This document shows positions 22,834-33,724 of a stretch of DNA of 64,000 nucleotides, in pieces. The DNA is taken from the NCBI GenBank assembly GCA_033060915.1, contig CM065397.1:31007501-31071500 (forward strand), in the 5' to 3' direction. The stretch is from Euryodendron excelsum. Taxonomy: Eukaryota; Streptophyta; Magnoliopsida; Ericales; Pentaphylacaceae. The notes under the pieces are model-generated. The model worked only from the letters and a program-made list of their open reading frames with translations. It did not search any database and was not told the DNA's origin. The number at the start of each line of letters is the position of its first letter. Position 1 is the first letter of the stretch. The translations under genes and the position numbers were made by a program.

Positions 22834-23396
22834 TGTTGGAAATATTTTCAAAATATATATATGTTTTTAATTGGGTGTTTTTAGTTAAAGATTTTAAATG
22901 TTGGAGAGATGCAATCTACACTATTGATGTGTAAAGGTGTGATCGGATGGCCACATTTAAATGTGGAAATGGTGGTTAGAATATTTGAATTCTAATGGAC
23001 ACACCTATTCCAAATAGGCACCTTTGAGTCTATATAATGGTAATCTTATTAAACCATTAGAGGTGGTTATGATAGATGTTCCTATGCATCAATTCCTCTT
23101 TGTTTTATTTTTTCATTGCTAGAATCTGTTTACTGCAGAAACAGAATTCTAGATTCTTGGCAGACTTGTAAAATCTGAAGGTATTCGGTTCTGACTTCGT
23201 TTGTGCAAAACGCAGTTAGATTACAGATTATTCTGGGCTTCATTGTATCTTGGAGGCAATTCGCCATTAACTCGGTGCACACCAGATTCACTGAATTGGT
23301 GGGGGCGAATATCGTCTTAAGAAAAGCGATATTTTATCGTGCCTTGAAGCAATTGTTCATCATCTTCTTCTTCTACAAAAAAAATTTGCACCAACA
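22834..23396 (+). repeat. 5' LTR of young copia derivative
   Basis: 563 bp, TG...CA ends; TATATAATGG near 23030 may be its TATA box. Differs from the 3' LTR at four positions. Confidence 0.93.
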
Positions 23397-24372
23397 ATCT
23401 TAAGACAATATTTTCATGGTTTCATCTATAAGAATTTTTTGAAGATTTGATGAAACAAATTTTTTAGAAGATGATTAAACGTGGTATATTGATCTGGTAT
23501 GGAATTTTGTTTTTAAAGTGACAAAGGTACGTTTGTTCTTATTTGTCTTTAATTAAATGTTTGTATACATATCATGTTTATATGCATCTCTAGTTTAAAA
23601 GATATGTGGGTTCAAATTTTATCCTGGATCTTATCTGCATAAAGTATAAAGTTGAAAACACCTGTTTAATTAGGAGTCTTTGTTGGAATTACAGAAAATT
23701 GTCAATTCAAATTGCATTTACCGAACAGGTGGCAGTTGTTTTCTTACCGTTATAAGCAAAGGACCATTTTCATGGGGCACGTGAAATGGGGGGAAGTGTG
23801 CTGGCTATTGTACGTCGTGCATGAATCGTCATGCCCATTCATGCACGATGGTGCATGGGGCTTGTGAGCGGCTCCGAACTTTGTTTTTGGGATGTTCTTT
23901 TTAGAATGCTATTTAGTTTCACCTCTGGTTTGCTTACTGTTGTAAGCAATGATCAGAAATTCAAAACCTATGATGGGCTATGATCAAGTGTTTCACACAC
24001 ACTAGCCTATAAAGTATAAACCTATGCATGCCCGCATGTTTATATGGGCGCGTGGAACACGTGCACGGCTGTGGAACTCTATTTCGAGTTTTTACAACTG
24101 GATTTAGAATTCTAATTTTAAATATGTATAATTGCTTATATAGCATGATCTTATCCTATTATATCATGTTTTAGCATATTGGATATTTTAGTTGCATTTA
24201 TTTTGGATTGGACGGCATTTATTTTTCTATGATGGTATAAAATGGAGTTTATCATTTTAAGCATGTTTAGACACGCGGTATTTAGTGGCAAATAAAATAT
24301 GCTAGAGTGATTGGTTGTTTCTGTGTGCGATGACATGTGTACAATATGATATTGCTTGTGCATTTGGTTAGT

Positions 24373-24800
24373 ATTTTGAAATATTCAAAAGAAATCATGG
24401 ACTATGGTCTATGTTACAAAGGATACCTTATAGTTTTGGATGAATACAATAATGCCAATTATCACATAATGATCGTACATCAACCAACGGATGAATTTTT
24501 ATTCTTGGTGGAGGAGTAATTTCCTAAGTTTCAAGAAACAAATTTTTACTACAAACTTTGCCATGGTGGCTGTGTTTGTAGGTTTGGTTTTTGTAACAAA
24601 TAAGTAAAGTGGCCTAGGAATTTGTTATAACAAATTTCTATTTTGCTTGTATCTCTACATTGTGATAATGAGACTATATTATCATAGGCTCATAGCCAAA
24701 ATTTATATTGATAAGTCTAAGCATGACCTAAGACTTGGGTATGTGAGACAACTGCTCACTAATGGAGTAATTAGTAATTACTATTGGTTTTGTGGAATCG
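24373..24800 (+). pseudogene. Copia RNase H remnant inside the young element
   Basis: SKEIMDYGLCYKGYLIVLDE followed by YNNANY resembles the start of copia RNase H, where a block like YSDANW is normal. After stops, YVRQLLTNGVISNYY near 24745-24790 resembles its end. The usual ADPFTKG motif is absent or decayed. This shows the internal region came from a copia polyprotein by large deletions. Confidence 0.65.
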
Positions 24801-25025
24801 TGCCAGAACAAGGCATGTAGATTCTCTAACTCAAAAAAAAAAAAAAAAAAACTTGCAAGGAAGTTGATGGAAAATATCAATGGGGATGGGTTCTTAGCCC
24901 ACATGAATAGTCACCACTGATGGAAACTCGACTCAACATTTGAAACATCAAATCTTGAGTTCAATGAGCCAAAGTACATTAGATGTAGTGACTGCAAGCA
25001 CTATACATATTTTTCATCCCAAGAG

Positions 25026-25056
<31 letters not shown>

Positions 25057-25480
25057 GCTTGGTACTAGTAATATATAAAGGTAAGGCTGAGCAATATGCT
25101 CTTAATAGGCTTATAACAGATTGTGTTGGAGTGTTAAAGTTACTGGAACACTTCAGATAAGTCTACCTATATGAGTGTCGAAGGTGGTGCCGCCTTCTAT
25201 GATGACTTGGGCAGTCTCTAGAGCGCTCATGAAACAAGATATAGACACAAGGCCAATCCACGTGTCGGCTTTTATGAATTTACCTAAAGAGAAGAAAACT
25301 TGTGTGTGAGACATATCCGGTTAACTATATAGGATCGCTAGTTCAAAGCTTGCCTACTATGCAATTCTTGTTAACTTTGATGTGTTTTCACTAAGTGAAG
25401 GTTCAAGTCCATAAGACACCTTCATTTATGCATTAGTTTTCCTAGTCTGGCCAAGAAGTAATTTTTCAAATTATTTTGAA

Positions 25481-25493
25481 AATGGTGGGGGAT
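25481..25493 (+). other. Polypurine tract of young copia derivative
   Basis: AATGGTGGGGGAT directly precedes the 3' LTR; the purine-rich core primes plus-strand synthesis in LTR elements. Confidence 0.75.
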
Positions 25494-26056
25494 TGTTGGA
25501 AATATTTTCAAAATATATATATGTTTTTAATTGGGTGTTTTTAGTTAAAGATTTTAAATGTTGGAGAGATGCAATCTACACTATTGATGTGTAAAGGTGT
25601 GATCGGATGGCCACATTTAAATGTGGAAATGGTGGTTAGAATATTTGAATTCTAATGGACACACCTATTCTAAATAGGCACCTTTGAGTCTATATAATGG
25701 TAATCTTATTAAACCATTAGAGGTGGTGATGATAGATGTTCCTATGCATCAATTCCTCTTTGTTTTATTTTTTCATTGCTAGAATCTGTTTACTGCAGAA
25801 ACAGAATTCTAGATTCTTGGCAGACTTGTAAAATCTGAAGGTATTCGGTTCTGACTTCGTTTGTGCAAAACGCAGTTAGATTACAGATTATTCTGGGCTT
25901 CATTGTATCTTGGAGGCAATTCGCCATTAACCCGGTGCACACCAGATTCACTGAATTGGTGGGGGCAAATATCGTCTTAAGAAAAGCGATATTTTATCGT
26001 GCCTTGAAGCAATTGTTCATCATCTTCTTCTTCTACAAAAAAAATTTGCACCAACA
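25494..26056 (+). repeat. 3' LTR of young copia derivative
   Basis: 563 bp, same ends as the 5' LTR. Confidence 0.93.
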
Positions 26057-26061
26057 TCTTC
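26057..26061. repeat. Target-site duplication (right), TCTTC
   Basis: Matches 22829-22833. Confidence 0.92.
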
Positions 26062-26185
26062 TTGACTGACTTCTTTCTCTCTGAACTGTCTCTCTTCCAT
26101 AATGAAGAGATGCTGAAGAACACATGAGTAAATGGATGAAGATCAAGGAAAAGAGAACAACCAAGGCTCTGTAACAGTTTTTCAT
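26062..26185 (-). pseudogene. 5' part of disrupted small secreted-peptide gene (signal peptide)
   Basis: ATG at 26185-26183 opens a frame of 41 codons plus one base to the retrotransposon junction. Residues 1-25 look like a secretion signal: MKNCYRAL, then a hydrophobic core VVLFSLIFIHLLM, then CSSA as a possible cleavage site. After that comes a charged stretch HYGRETVQRERSQS. The frame continues exactly in the 22833-22694 segment. The ATG is chosen because it gives an N-terminal signal peptide and the only frame that joins cleanly across the insertion. The mature product would be cell-exported in plants. Not annotated as functional because of the 3.2-kb insertion. Confidence 0.65.
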
Positions 26186-27316
26186 ATTGGTGTTTGGTTG
26201 GAAAGAAAATGAAACATAGATGCCTATTGAAGATCACTCCTAAAGAAAGATGGCAAATGCACGTCTGCTACTTGTAGCTTGTGCTTAAGCCTGACAAATG
26301 ATGTGGAATGTATAAAATATGTTCTAAAAAAATCATACTTTTACATTAGTCTCAGTAGTAGTGATATATATATATAGATAACTGATTTATTTCCCCGTAC
26401 TACAATAGGTTGGAACTCAGAAGCAGCTTAATTTTCATGTGCTGCTGAATTGACTATGATAGTTCTCTGACTAGTATGCAATCCTCCATGAACTAAATAA
26501 CAAGTCTCATGTGACTTGTTCACATGACACCAAATAATTCACCACCTCTTCTGTCCTTCCTTGTGTGATTAATTAAATCTTTAAGCAGATTGTTATTTGA
26601 AACTAAGAGTAACAGAACCAGCCAAAGTTCGCTGTTAAGCCTGCCTTCTGTACCCACGATTACCCATCATCTTCTAGGAAAATGCCCTCTTGCTTTTTCA
26701 TCTTCTTGCATTTACAACCATCTCCCAATTCAGTTGGCTTCCAGAATTTTGTGTCTTTAATTTGTGAGTTGATTACCAGTGATTTTGACCTTGTCTGTTT
26801 CTAATTTGGTTTCGCCAAACGATACCTTAGTGGGTGTTCCTTCTGTAAGTTTTGAGTAGCATCATAAATCTTTTATCCCCACTTTACTTAGCTGGTTCAT
26901 CACCTGTAATGGAAGTAATTTGGATTGAGCTTTACCTGTTTTCTAAAGATTCAAGATGGGTTGAAGATAGAACATGCATTTCAACAAGTAGGAAGCATTT
27001 TTGTTTTTTAAATTGGCACCCACCTTCCTCATCCCAGGATCCCTATCATTAGCCACTTTTGAAAATAAAAAAGATGATGCAAATATCCTAAATATAGCCT
27101 GTTTTTTCTCCATTTGAACACACGGTTTGCATCACTAATGAGATCAGTTGTTTTTAATTTTAGTAGATTTTAGATCTTCTTATATGTTTATATAAGATTC
27201 CATCTCCTCAGGTGGAAGAAAATGGTCACAGAAATTAAATAAACAAATGCAAAACAATTATAGATATCACATGGTTCATATTTTTATCATACACTGGTGA
27301 AATCTCATCCAACATT
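26186..27316. other. Spacer between peptide gene and LIP2
   Basis: Probably holds the peptide-gene promoter (minus strand, upstream of 26185) and LIP2 3' sequence. A short TA repeat lies near 26368. No other gene recognised. Confidence 0.5.
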
Positions 27317-28012
27317 TTAGTTATCTGACAAGATTGATGCATTATCTTTCCAAATAATATCACTAAAACCAAATATTCTAGCAAAACAAGAAATCAGCTG
27401 TTCATGAATCACATCTTCAGCAGGAAGCACCGCTTCTATCTCTCTTCCCAAAGATGTAACATCCTTGTCTGCAATCCCACACGGCACAATATGCTTAAAG
27501 TAGCTTAAATCAGGGTCAATGTTAAATGCCAAACCGTGAGAGGTAATCCCAGATGAAATTCAAACTCCAATTGCGCCAATCTTTCTGTCACCAACCCACA
27601 CTCCCGTCTCACCTGTTTGTCCAGCATCAGCTTTCACACCATATAAAGATGCCATTTCAATCATTGTTAACTCAAGTTTCTCCACATAACCCCGTGCACC
27701 AAGTCCAATATCCCGAAGAGATATAATGGGATATAGGATTGCTTGATGTGGACCATGAAATGTAATGTCTCCTCCCCTGTGTGTGTAATGAAGTTCAGCT
27801 CCTATATTTTTGAGGTCATGCTCGGGGACTAGTAAATTGTGATCAGTTCTCCGTTTGCCTAGGGTATATGTAGGTGGATGTTGCAAGGACAAAAGAGTAT
27901 CAGAAATCTTACAAGCTTTTCTATCAGAGACCAGCTTTTCCTGAAGCTTGAGAGCATGCAAGTAGTTGACAGTGCCCATTTTCCAAACCTCAAGACTTCG
28001 AGAAATTCTCAT
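27317..28012 (-). pseudogene. LIP2: LIP2, octanoyl-ACP:protein octanoyltransferase, with one in-frame stop
   Basis: LipB-family enzyme that moves octanoate from acyl carrier protein to lipoyl-dependent enzymes, the first step of lipoate synthesis; the plant LIP2 protein acts in mitochondria. The frame spans 231 codons, close to the roughly 235 residues I know for plant LIP2. Motifs: LQHPPTYTLGKRRTDHNLL, ELHYTHRGGDITFHGPHQAI, GVWVGDRKIGAIGV and FNIDPDLSYFKHIVPCGIAD. The catalytic Lys (RKIGAIG) and Cys (VPCGI) are both encoded. Codon 151 (27560-27562) is TGA where the family has Arg (GVRISSGITSHG), most simply CGA to TGA. Translation would end before the catalytic Cys. The rest is open to TAA at 27317. 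It could be a pseudogene, a null allele or a base error. Confidence 0.9.
27560..27562 (-). other. Premature TGA in LIP2 (codon 151)
   Basis: The frame reads GAIGV, TGA, then ISSGITSHGLAFN. Only this codon breaks an otherwise open 231-codon frame. Confidence 0.9.
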
Positions 28013-30985
28013 TCCCTGTGAATTATGGCATAACCATTTTCATATTCATGCTAAGGTCACAAGACATCTACTTCAGGAAAATTATTGCAGGTTTCAGGGT
28101 CAGAGATCTTAAAACCAGGCAAATTCAAGGTGCTAATATGTGCAAATTTAGGAACATAAAGCAAGTTGTATGCCAACATTGTCCAAATATAATAAATAGG
28201 GAAATAGAATGTAATGTGATTGTGAATTAATCCTAGAGTGTCCAGAATCCAAATAATAAAAACAACAAACAGAAGCACAATGCCAAATTAGGCCTCTGGA
28301 AAATTTCCAAAGAAGAAAAAACAAAAGATCAAATAAACGACAGTAGACTAATTCTACCAACTGTTCTCTATCCTCTGGTTGTGACTTGAGGAAATCAGTT
28401 ATGAAGGTAACCATGTACTAAAACAGGAAAAGAGGAATTATAGGGGGGTTAGTAAAATGTTTCCCAAAGGCACTCATGGCAACACCATCCCAATCACAAA
28501 TCCCCCAACTCTTCATCTGCCTAGGGACAGCCACATAATTGCAAATAGAAGGGGCGATACACAAAATAGTTTGTCACATCTCACACCACAACCCACAAAG
28601 CCAATTCAATGTGAAACTTCCTAGCTTATACGCCTTAAAGAAAACAAAATCGTCAAGTTCAGATAAAAATTTTCAATATTTAATTCAATTCCAGAACCAA
28701 AGAAAGGAAGAAATCACCAAAACAAAAGCTCTAAGAAGTAAGCAATGGAACAAATTTCCTGGCCAATAGAAAACCATAGATTAATCATCTTAATTTAAAT
28801 GTTGTACCAATAAGGTTACCCAAAGGGGTATTTAGATTCTTACGTAAGGCATGAGATATTATTCAATATTAATCCTAGACCCTCTTGATAAAATGGAAAA
28901 GCTGAATAAAGAGTCGTAAATTCTCCACCCATACAGTTAATTCAGAAAATAAATTTGATAAAAGGTGCACAGATAATTTTGTATGGAATACAGTGTTCTG
29001 CCCTAAAGGAGCAGTAATCGGTGGGAGCATCAAAGTTTGATTAACAAGCATTTTGCCCTTCAACTGGTACCAAAAGTAGGAGCAGAGGGTCTGTCTCCTG
29101 AGATTGAGGCTATGGAATTTTGTTCAACAGAAAGCGGTTACAGAAGTCAAAGAAAAGGTTTGAGCCCAGCACATAGGAAGGGGGAAACAATTGGATATCC
29201 TGTCATATGGAATTAGAGGAAGCAGAAAAAGCTTTCCATCTTTTATTACATTAACACTCTGTTTGGTTGTCAGAAAAAGTGAGGGAAAAGAAAATAAAAG
29301 GAAAAAGCAAGGAAAACAAAAGAAAATTAATGCCCTACACCTTGCTTGGTGGTTCAAGCAAACTGAGGCAGAAAGGAAAATGATTTTCTATCTTTGGTTG
29401 CTCAAAGAACAGTGTTAAGGAAAAAGAAAATTTATAAGTAACCAAGTTCTTCAATCAGCACCACGGTCAAAATTTTCAAATTGCTATCCCCAGTAAGTCA
29501 TCAATGACACGAGCTGCCATCACCAGTGATCACAAACATTTTTTTAAGTATTTTCCAATTAGATGGTCCTGATATCACCTCAAGATTGTCAAGTGACTTG
29601 GGTCCAAATAATACTGAAGGTGAAGGATTTTCACATTATAAATCAAGATACTCTTTTCAACTAGCTTTTCCCAAAATCATGATTTTTTCGAATGTGCACG
29701 TCAATTTTGACAACATAAATAGCTAAAACCTTAAATGTAGATTGCACAATTAGGAACCATCCACCATCAACCAAACAAACAAGTGCTTTGGATAATCCAA
29801 GTTGGGATACTATCTATTATCAAAAACCGTCATTCAAAGAACTTCCAACTGAAAAAGGGATCGAAGAAATCAGGATAATGCATGGTTCTAGAGTGTGGAG
29901 ATAAAAATAGTAGGGTCAAGATAAAGGCCAAATGTCAATAGCAGCGTCAATGAAGGTTTCAGATACTGGTGGCAGCACCCATGTGGTGTCCATACAACAT
30001 ACAACATAGCGAAAGTGGGAGTAAGGAAAGTATATAAACATCTCGAAATGGGAACCAAAGGTCATGAGCAGCCCAGTAACATATAAAACAGAATCCCCAA
30101 TACTTCTGACCAGAAAACGCGAAGAAGACAGCTGCTAAATGCATTAAGAACTCCTCTATAAACACTCACACAAGAAGATAAAAAAAACATATAGGCAGCA
30201 CATTTGCATGAGCCAGAAATCATAGAAAGAATTAAAGATTGATAAGGCAACTTGATACGATACTTTCTTAGTTCAAAACTCATCTACAGATTACTATCAA
30301 TTATATGCACCTACCATGCAAAACTAGCTCTATACGCTCTTTAAATGTACATATACATTACTAATCAAACCAAAAATTGTACATAGCCATGAATTTAAAA
30401 CATTTGGACGCATATGACAATTATAGTCAACTATTGCCTCAAACACCAACAATGCATAAGAAATTAACCCGAATGCCAATCAAAATTTGGACAAGAAATA
30501 GATAATACAAAAAAACAATTCCTGCTTAGATGAGTAGGAAATGAGTTCCTTGTTGGAGTTTCAAATTACCCGTGCTTGCATATAGCACTTGCCCTACGAT
30601 TCAATCCAACTACTCATCTTCAAATCCCAATACTCTTAAAATTCTACACACACAAACTCACACAGGCATTTCATCAAACAACACAAGCCCATTTATACAA
30701 TGAGTAAACTAGCTCGCAAATAACAGTATTCAATATTTTTGCACATGGTTCCAGGTGGTCAATTGAAACTTAAAAGATCGATCAAAAGCATATATTCTTA
30801 GAATACAAAAAATAAAGCTAGTATATATATGTAGACTAGGCAAAAGAGCTGCAGCAAAAGCTTACCAGTAAAACCTCTTCAAGAGTCAAAATCAGAGCTC
30901 CAATCCAAACAAGAGAGAGAGAGAGAGAGGAGATCCATTGAAACAGTCTAGCTTTCACCAACCAAAAAGGGTATGCCTGTGAAGC
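28013..30985 (-). other. LIP2 5' leader: UTR exon and 2850-bp first intron
   Basis: A GT donor (TTTTACTG then GTAAGC) at 30865 and an acceptor (AATTCACAG then GGAATG) ending at 28016 bound a likely intron 28016-30865 that joins a 5'UTR exon (30866 to about 30985) to the ATG at 28012. The mirrored arm of the palindrome carries the same exon and donor, with the last exon base changed (ACTA in place of ACTG). Splicing is inferred from consensus sites only. The short frames in this span are not believed to be genes. Confidence 0.6.
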
Positions 30986-32175
30986 CTTTGATCCGATCCG
31001 AACCGAGATCCGGTCACAATTTTAATCTACTAACGATAAGCGACCCAATATATTTGGATCAGCCTTTTTACTTATATTTTTTTATTTAGCTTTGAGTTTC
31101 TTTTTATGAACGTTATTTTAATCGATATTAGTTTTCTACCTTTCGTTGGTTTTTAATTAACTTTTGATTTAATAAAACTTATAAAGAAATGATCCAAAAG
31201 AGTAAGCTAATAACCCAAAGAATTTTAGAAGTATTTTCTTCAATAAAATACAAAAATATTTTATCAAATCTTTGCTTTTGTTAATTATGAACTCTAATTA
31301 TTCTATGCTTTTTTTTAATTGTGGGAATACACTAACTCTTCAAATGGATAACTGTTAGTTTGGGGGAGAGAATTTGAAAGAAAAGAAAGAAGTATTGATG
31401 GAATTTAGTAATTTCTCCACCAAACAAAGAAACTGAAATAAAAGAAGAAAGTCCATTTCTGCTTTGAGAATGTTGATATTGATATTGTGTTTGGACTTTG
31501 TATTTTAGATTTGTAAGGAGAAAAGAAAATAGAAAGAGAAAATATAAATAAAAGATAGAAAATGAAGTAAAAGAAGTTAAAACAGTTTCTTTTATTTAGT
31601 TGAGTAACAAAAATAAGAAGAAATTGTTGCAACAATGAAAGCTCCCAAACCACCTTGTTGAAACTAAACTAATGCATGCATGTAAGCACATTCACAATCC
31701 ACACATACTAGAAAAGCACACACAGAACCCACCTATATACAATTTAGAATTTGCTGAATTTTATGAATGTTAAATATTTTTATTATTGAGAATTTAAGTA
31801 CTTAAACCATTGAAGATGATTTATGAGTTATTATCTTGGAAAATGCCTACAAGGTCTATAAACGTCTAGGAAAAGGTCGTTAAAGATGGGACATTGTTGT
31901 TTTGGAAGGAAGGAGACTCCCAATTGTCACTTCGAGTGATGGCTACTATCTCTCTCATCCCAGTTTGATCTATCTCCTATGTCATGGAAGATATTAAAGC
32001 AATAGTTGCAGGTAGTGTTTTGATATGGTTTTTTTAACCGCTTATGATAAGCTTATAGTTTTTTTAAACAATGTTTGACTCTCCACTAAAAAAGTGATTT
32101 TTTAAAACTAATTTAAGCTTTAAAAAATTATTTAAATAAATAACTTTTTAAAACTAAGTTAAATTTATGAGTTAT
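29649..32175. repeat. Left arm of 2.5-kb palindrome
   Basis: Reverse complement of 32200-36036 once the solo LTR in the right arm is removed. It covers the outer part of the LIP2 intron, the 5'UTR exon, the promoter and upstream DNA. The outer edge is where homology stops (CTAGTTGAAAAGAGTA shared, then different). In a 200-bp stretch near 29940-30130 I count 13 substitutions and one 4-bp indel against the right arm. Confidence 0.93.
30879..30938 (-). CDS. Possible 19-codon uORF in the LIP2 5'UTR
   Basis: ATG at 30938 opens a frame MDLLSLSLSCLDWSSDFDS and TGA, wholly inside the 5'UTR exon and across the GA/CT repeat. In the mirror copy a different CT-repeat length shifts its frame and removes this stop. 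Whether it is translated or regulates LIP2 is unknown. Confidence 0.35.
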   Translation of the reverse strand: MDLLSLSLSCLDWSSDFDS

Positions 32176-32363
32176 GGCTTAGGAGAAGGGTACTAAGAAA
32201 TAACTCATAAATTTAAGTTAGTTTTAAAAAGTCGTTTATTTAAATAACTTTTTTAAGCTTAAATTAGTTTTAAAAAGTCACTTTTTTAGTGAAGTGTCAA
32301 ACACTGTTTAAAAAAACTATAAGCTTATCATAAGCAGTTAAAAAAACCATATCAAAACACTAC
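32011..32363. mobile_element. Possible MITE at the palindrome centre
   Basis: Ends GGTAGTGTTTTGATATGG and CCATATCAAAACACTACC, a perfect 18-bp inverted match, with internal AAGCTTAT repeats resembling common plant hAT-like MITEs. Because it spans the palindrome axis, the inverted ends may be only part of the larger palindrome. Confidence 0.35.
32176..32199. other. 24-bp spacer of the palindrome
   Basis: GGCTTAGGAGAAGGGTACTA followed by AGAA separates ATTTATGAGTTAT on the left from ATAACTCATAAAT on the right. Confidence 0.88.
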
Positions 32364-33719
32364 CTGCAACTATTGCTTTAACATCTTCCATGGCATAGGA
32401 GATAGATTAAACTGGGATGAGAGAGATAGTAGCCATCACTCGAAGTGATAATTGGGAGTCTCCTTCCTTCCAAAACAACAATGTCCCATCTTTAACGACC
32501 TTTTCCTAGACGTTTATAGACCTTGTAGGCATTTTCTAAGATAATAATTCATAAATCATCTTCAATGGTTTAAGTACTTAAATTCTCAATAATAAAAATA
32601 TTTAACATTCATAAAATTCAACAAATTCTAAATTGTATATAGGTGGGTTCTGTGTGTTCTTTTCTAGTATGTGTGGATTGTGAATGTGCTTACATGCATG
32701 CATTAGTTTAGTTTCAACAAGGTGGTTTGGGAGCTTTCATTGTTGCAACAATTTCTTCTTATTTTTGTTACTTAACTAAATAAAAGAAACTGTTTTAACT
32801 TCTTTTACTTCATTTTCTTTCTTTTATTTATATTTTCTCTTTCTATTTTCTTTTCTCCTTACAAATCTAAAATACAAAGTCCAAACACAATATCAATATC
32901 AAGATTCCCAAAGCAGAAATGGACTTTCTTCTTTTATTTCAGTTTCTTTGTTTGGTGGAGAAAATTACTAAATTCCATCAATACTTCTTTCTTTTCTTTC
33001 AAATTCTCTCCCCCAAACTAACAGTTATCCATTTGAAGAGTTAGTGTATTCCCACAATTAAAAAAACGCATAGAATAATTAGAGTTCATAATTAACAAAA
33101 GCAAAAATTCGATAAAATATTTTTGTATTTTATTGAAGAAAATACTTCTAAAATTCTTTGGATTATTAACTTACTCTTTTGGATCATTTCTTTATGAGTT
33201 TTATTAAATCAAAAGTTAATTAAAAACCCATGAAAGGTAGAAAACTAATATCGATTAAAATAACGTTCATAAAAAGAAACTCAAAGCTAAATAAAAAAAT
33301 ATAAGTAAAAAGGCTAATCCAAACATATTGGGTCGCTTATCGTTAGCAGATTAAAATTGTGACCGAATCTCGGTTCGGATCGGATCAAAGGCTTCACGGG
33401 CATACCCTTTTTGGTTGGTGAAAGCTAGACTGTTTCAATGGATCTCCTCTCTCTCTCTCTCTCTCTCCTGTTTGGATTGGAGCTCTGATTTTGATTCTTG
33501 AAGAGGTTTTACTAGTAAGCTTTTGCTGCAGCTCTTTTGCCTAGTCTACATATATATACTAGCTTTATCTTTTATATCCTGAGAATAGATGCTTTTGATC
33601 GATCTTTTAAGTTTCAATTGACCACCTGGAACCATTTGCAAAAACATTGAATACTGTTATTTGCGAACTAGTTTACTTATTATACAGATGGGCTTGTGTT
33701 ATTTGATGAAATGTCTGTG

Positions 33720-33724
33720 TGAGT
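33720..33724. repeat. Target-site duplication (left), TGAGT
   Basis: Matches 35029-35033; the uninterrupted site is seen in the left arm. Confidence 0.92.

Larger units (their letters stand above)
22834..26056 (+). mobile_element. Young copia-type LTR retrotransposon, internally deleted
   Basis: A 3223-bp element with two 563-bp LTRs that begin TGTTGGAAATATTTTC and end GCACCAACA, and an exact 5-bp TSD. I count four substitutions between the LTRs (about 0.7%), so insertion was recent. The 2.1-kb internal region has no gag, protease, integrase or RT. It keeps copia RNase H traces near 24373 and 24745 and a polypurine tract before the 3' LTR. It therefore depended on proteins from another copia copy. 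It lies inside the reading frame of the secreted-peptide gene, in the opposite orientation. Confidence 0.93.

Noticed and set aside
28018..29726. Several 60-90-codon frames
   Set aside because: All within the inferred LIP2 first intron; scattered frames on both strands with no recognisable domain.
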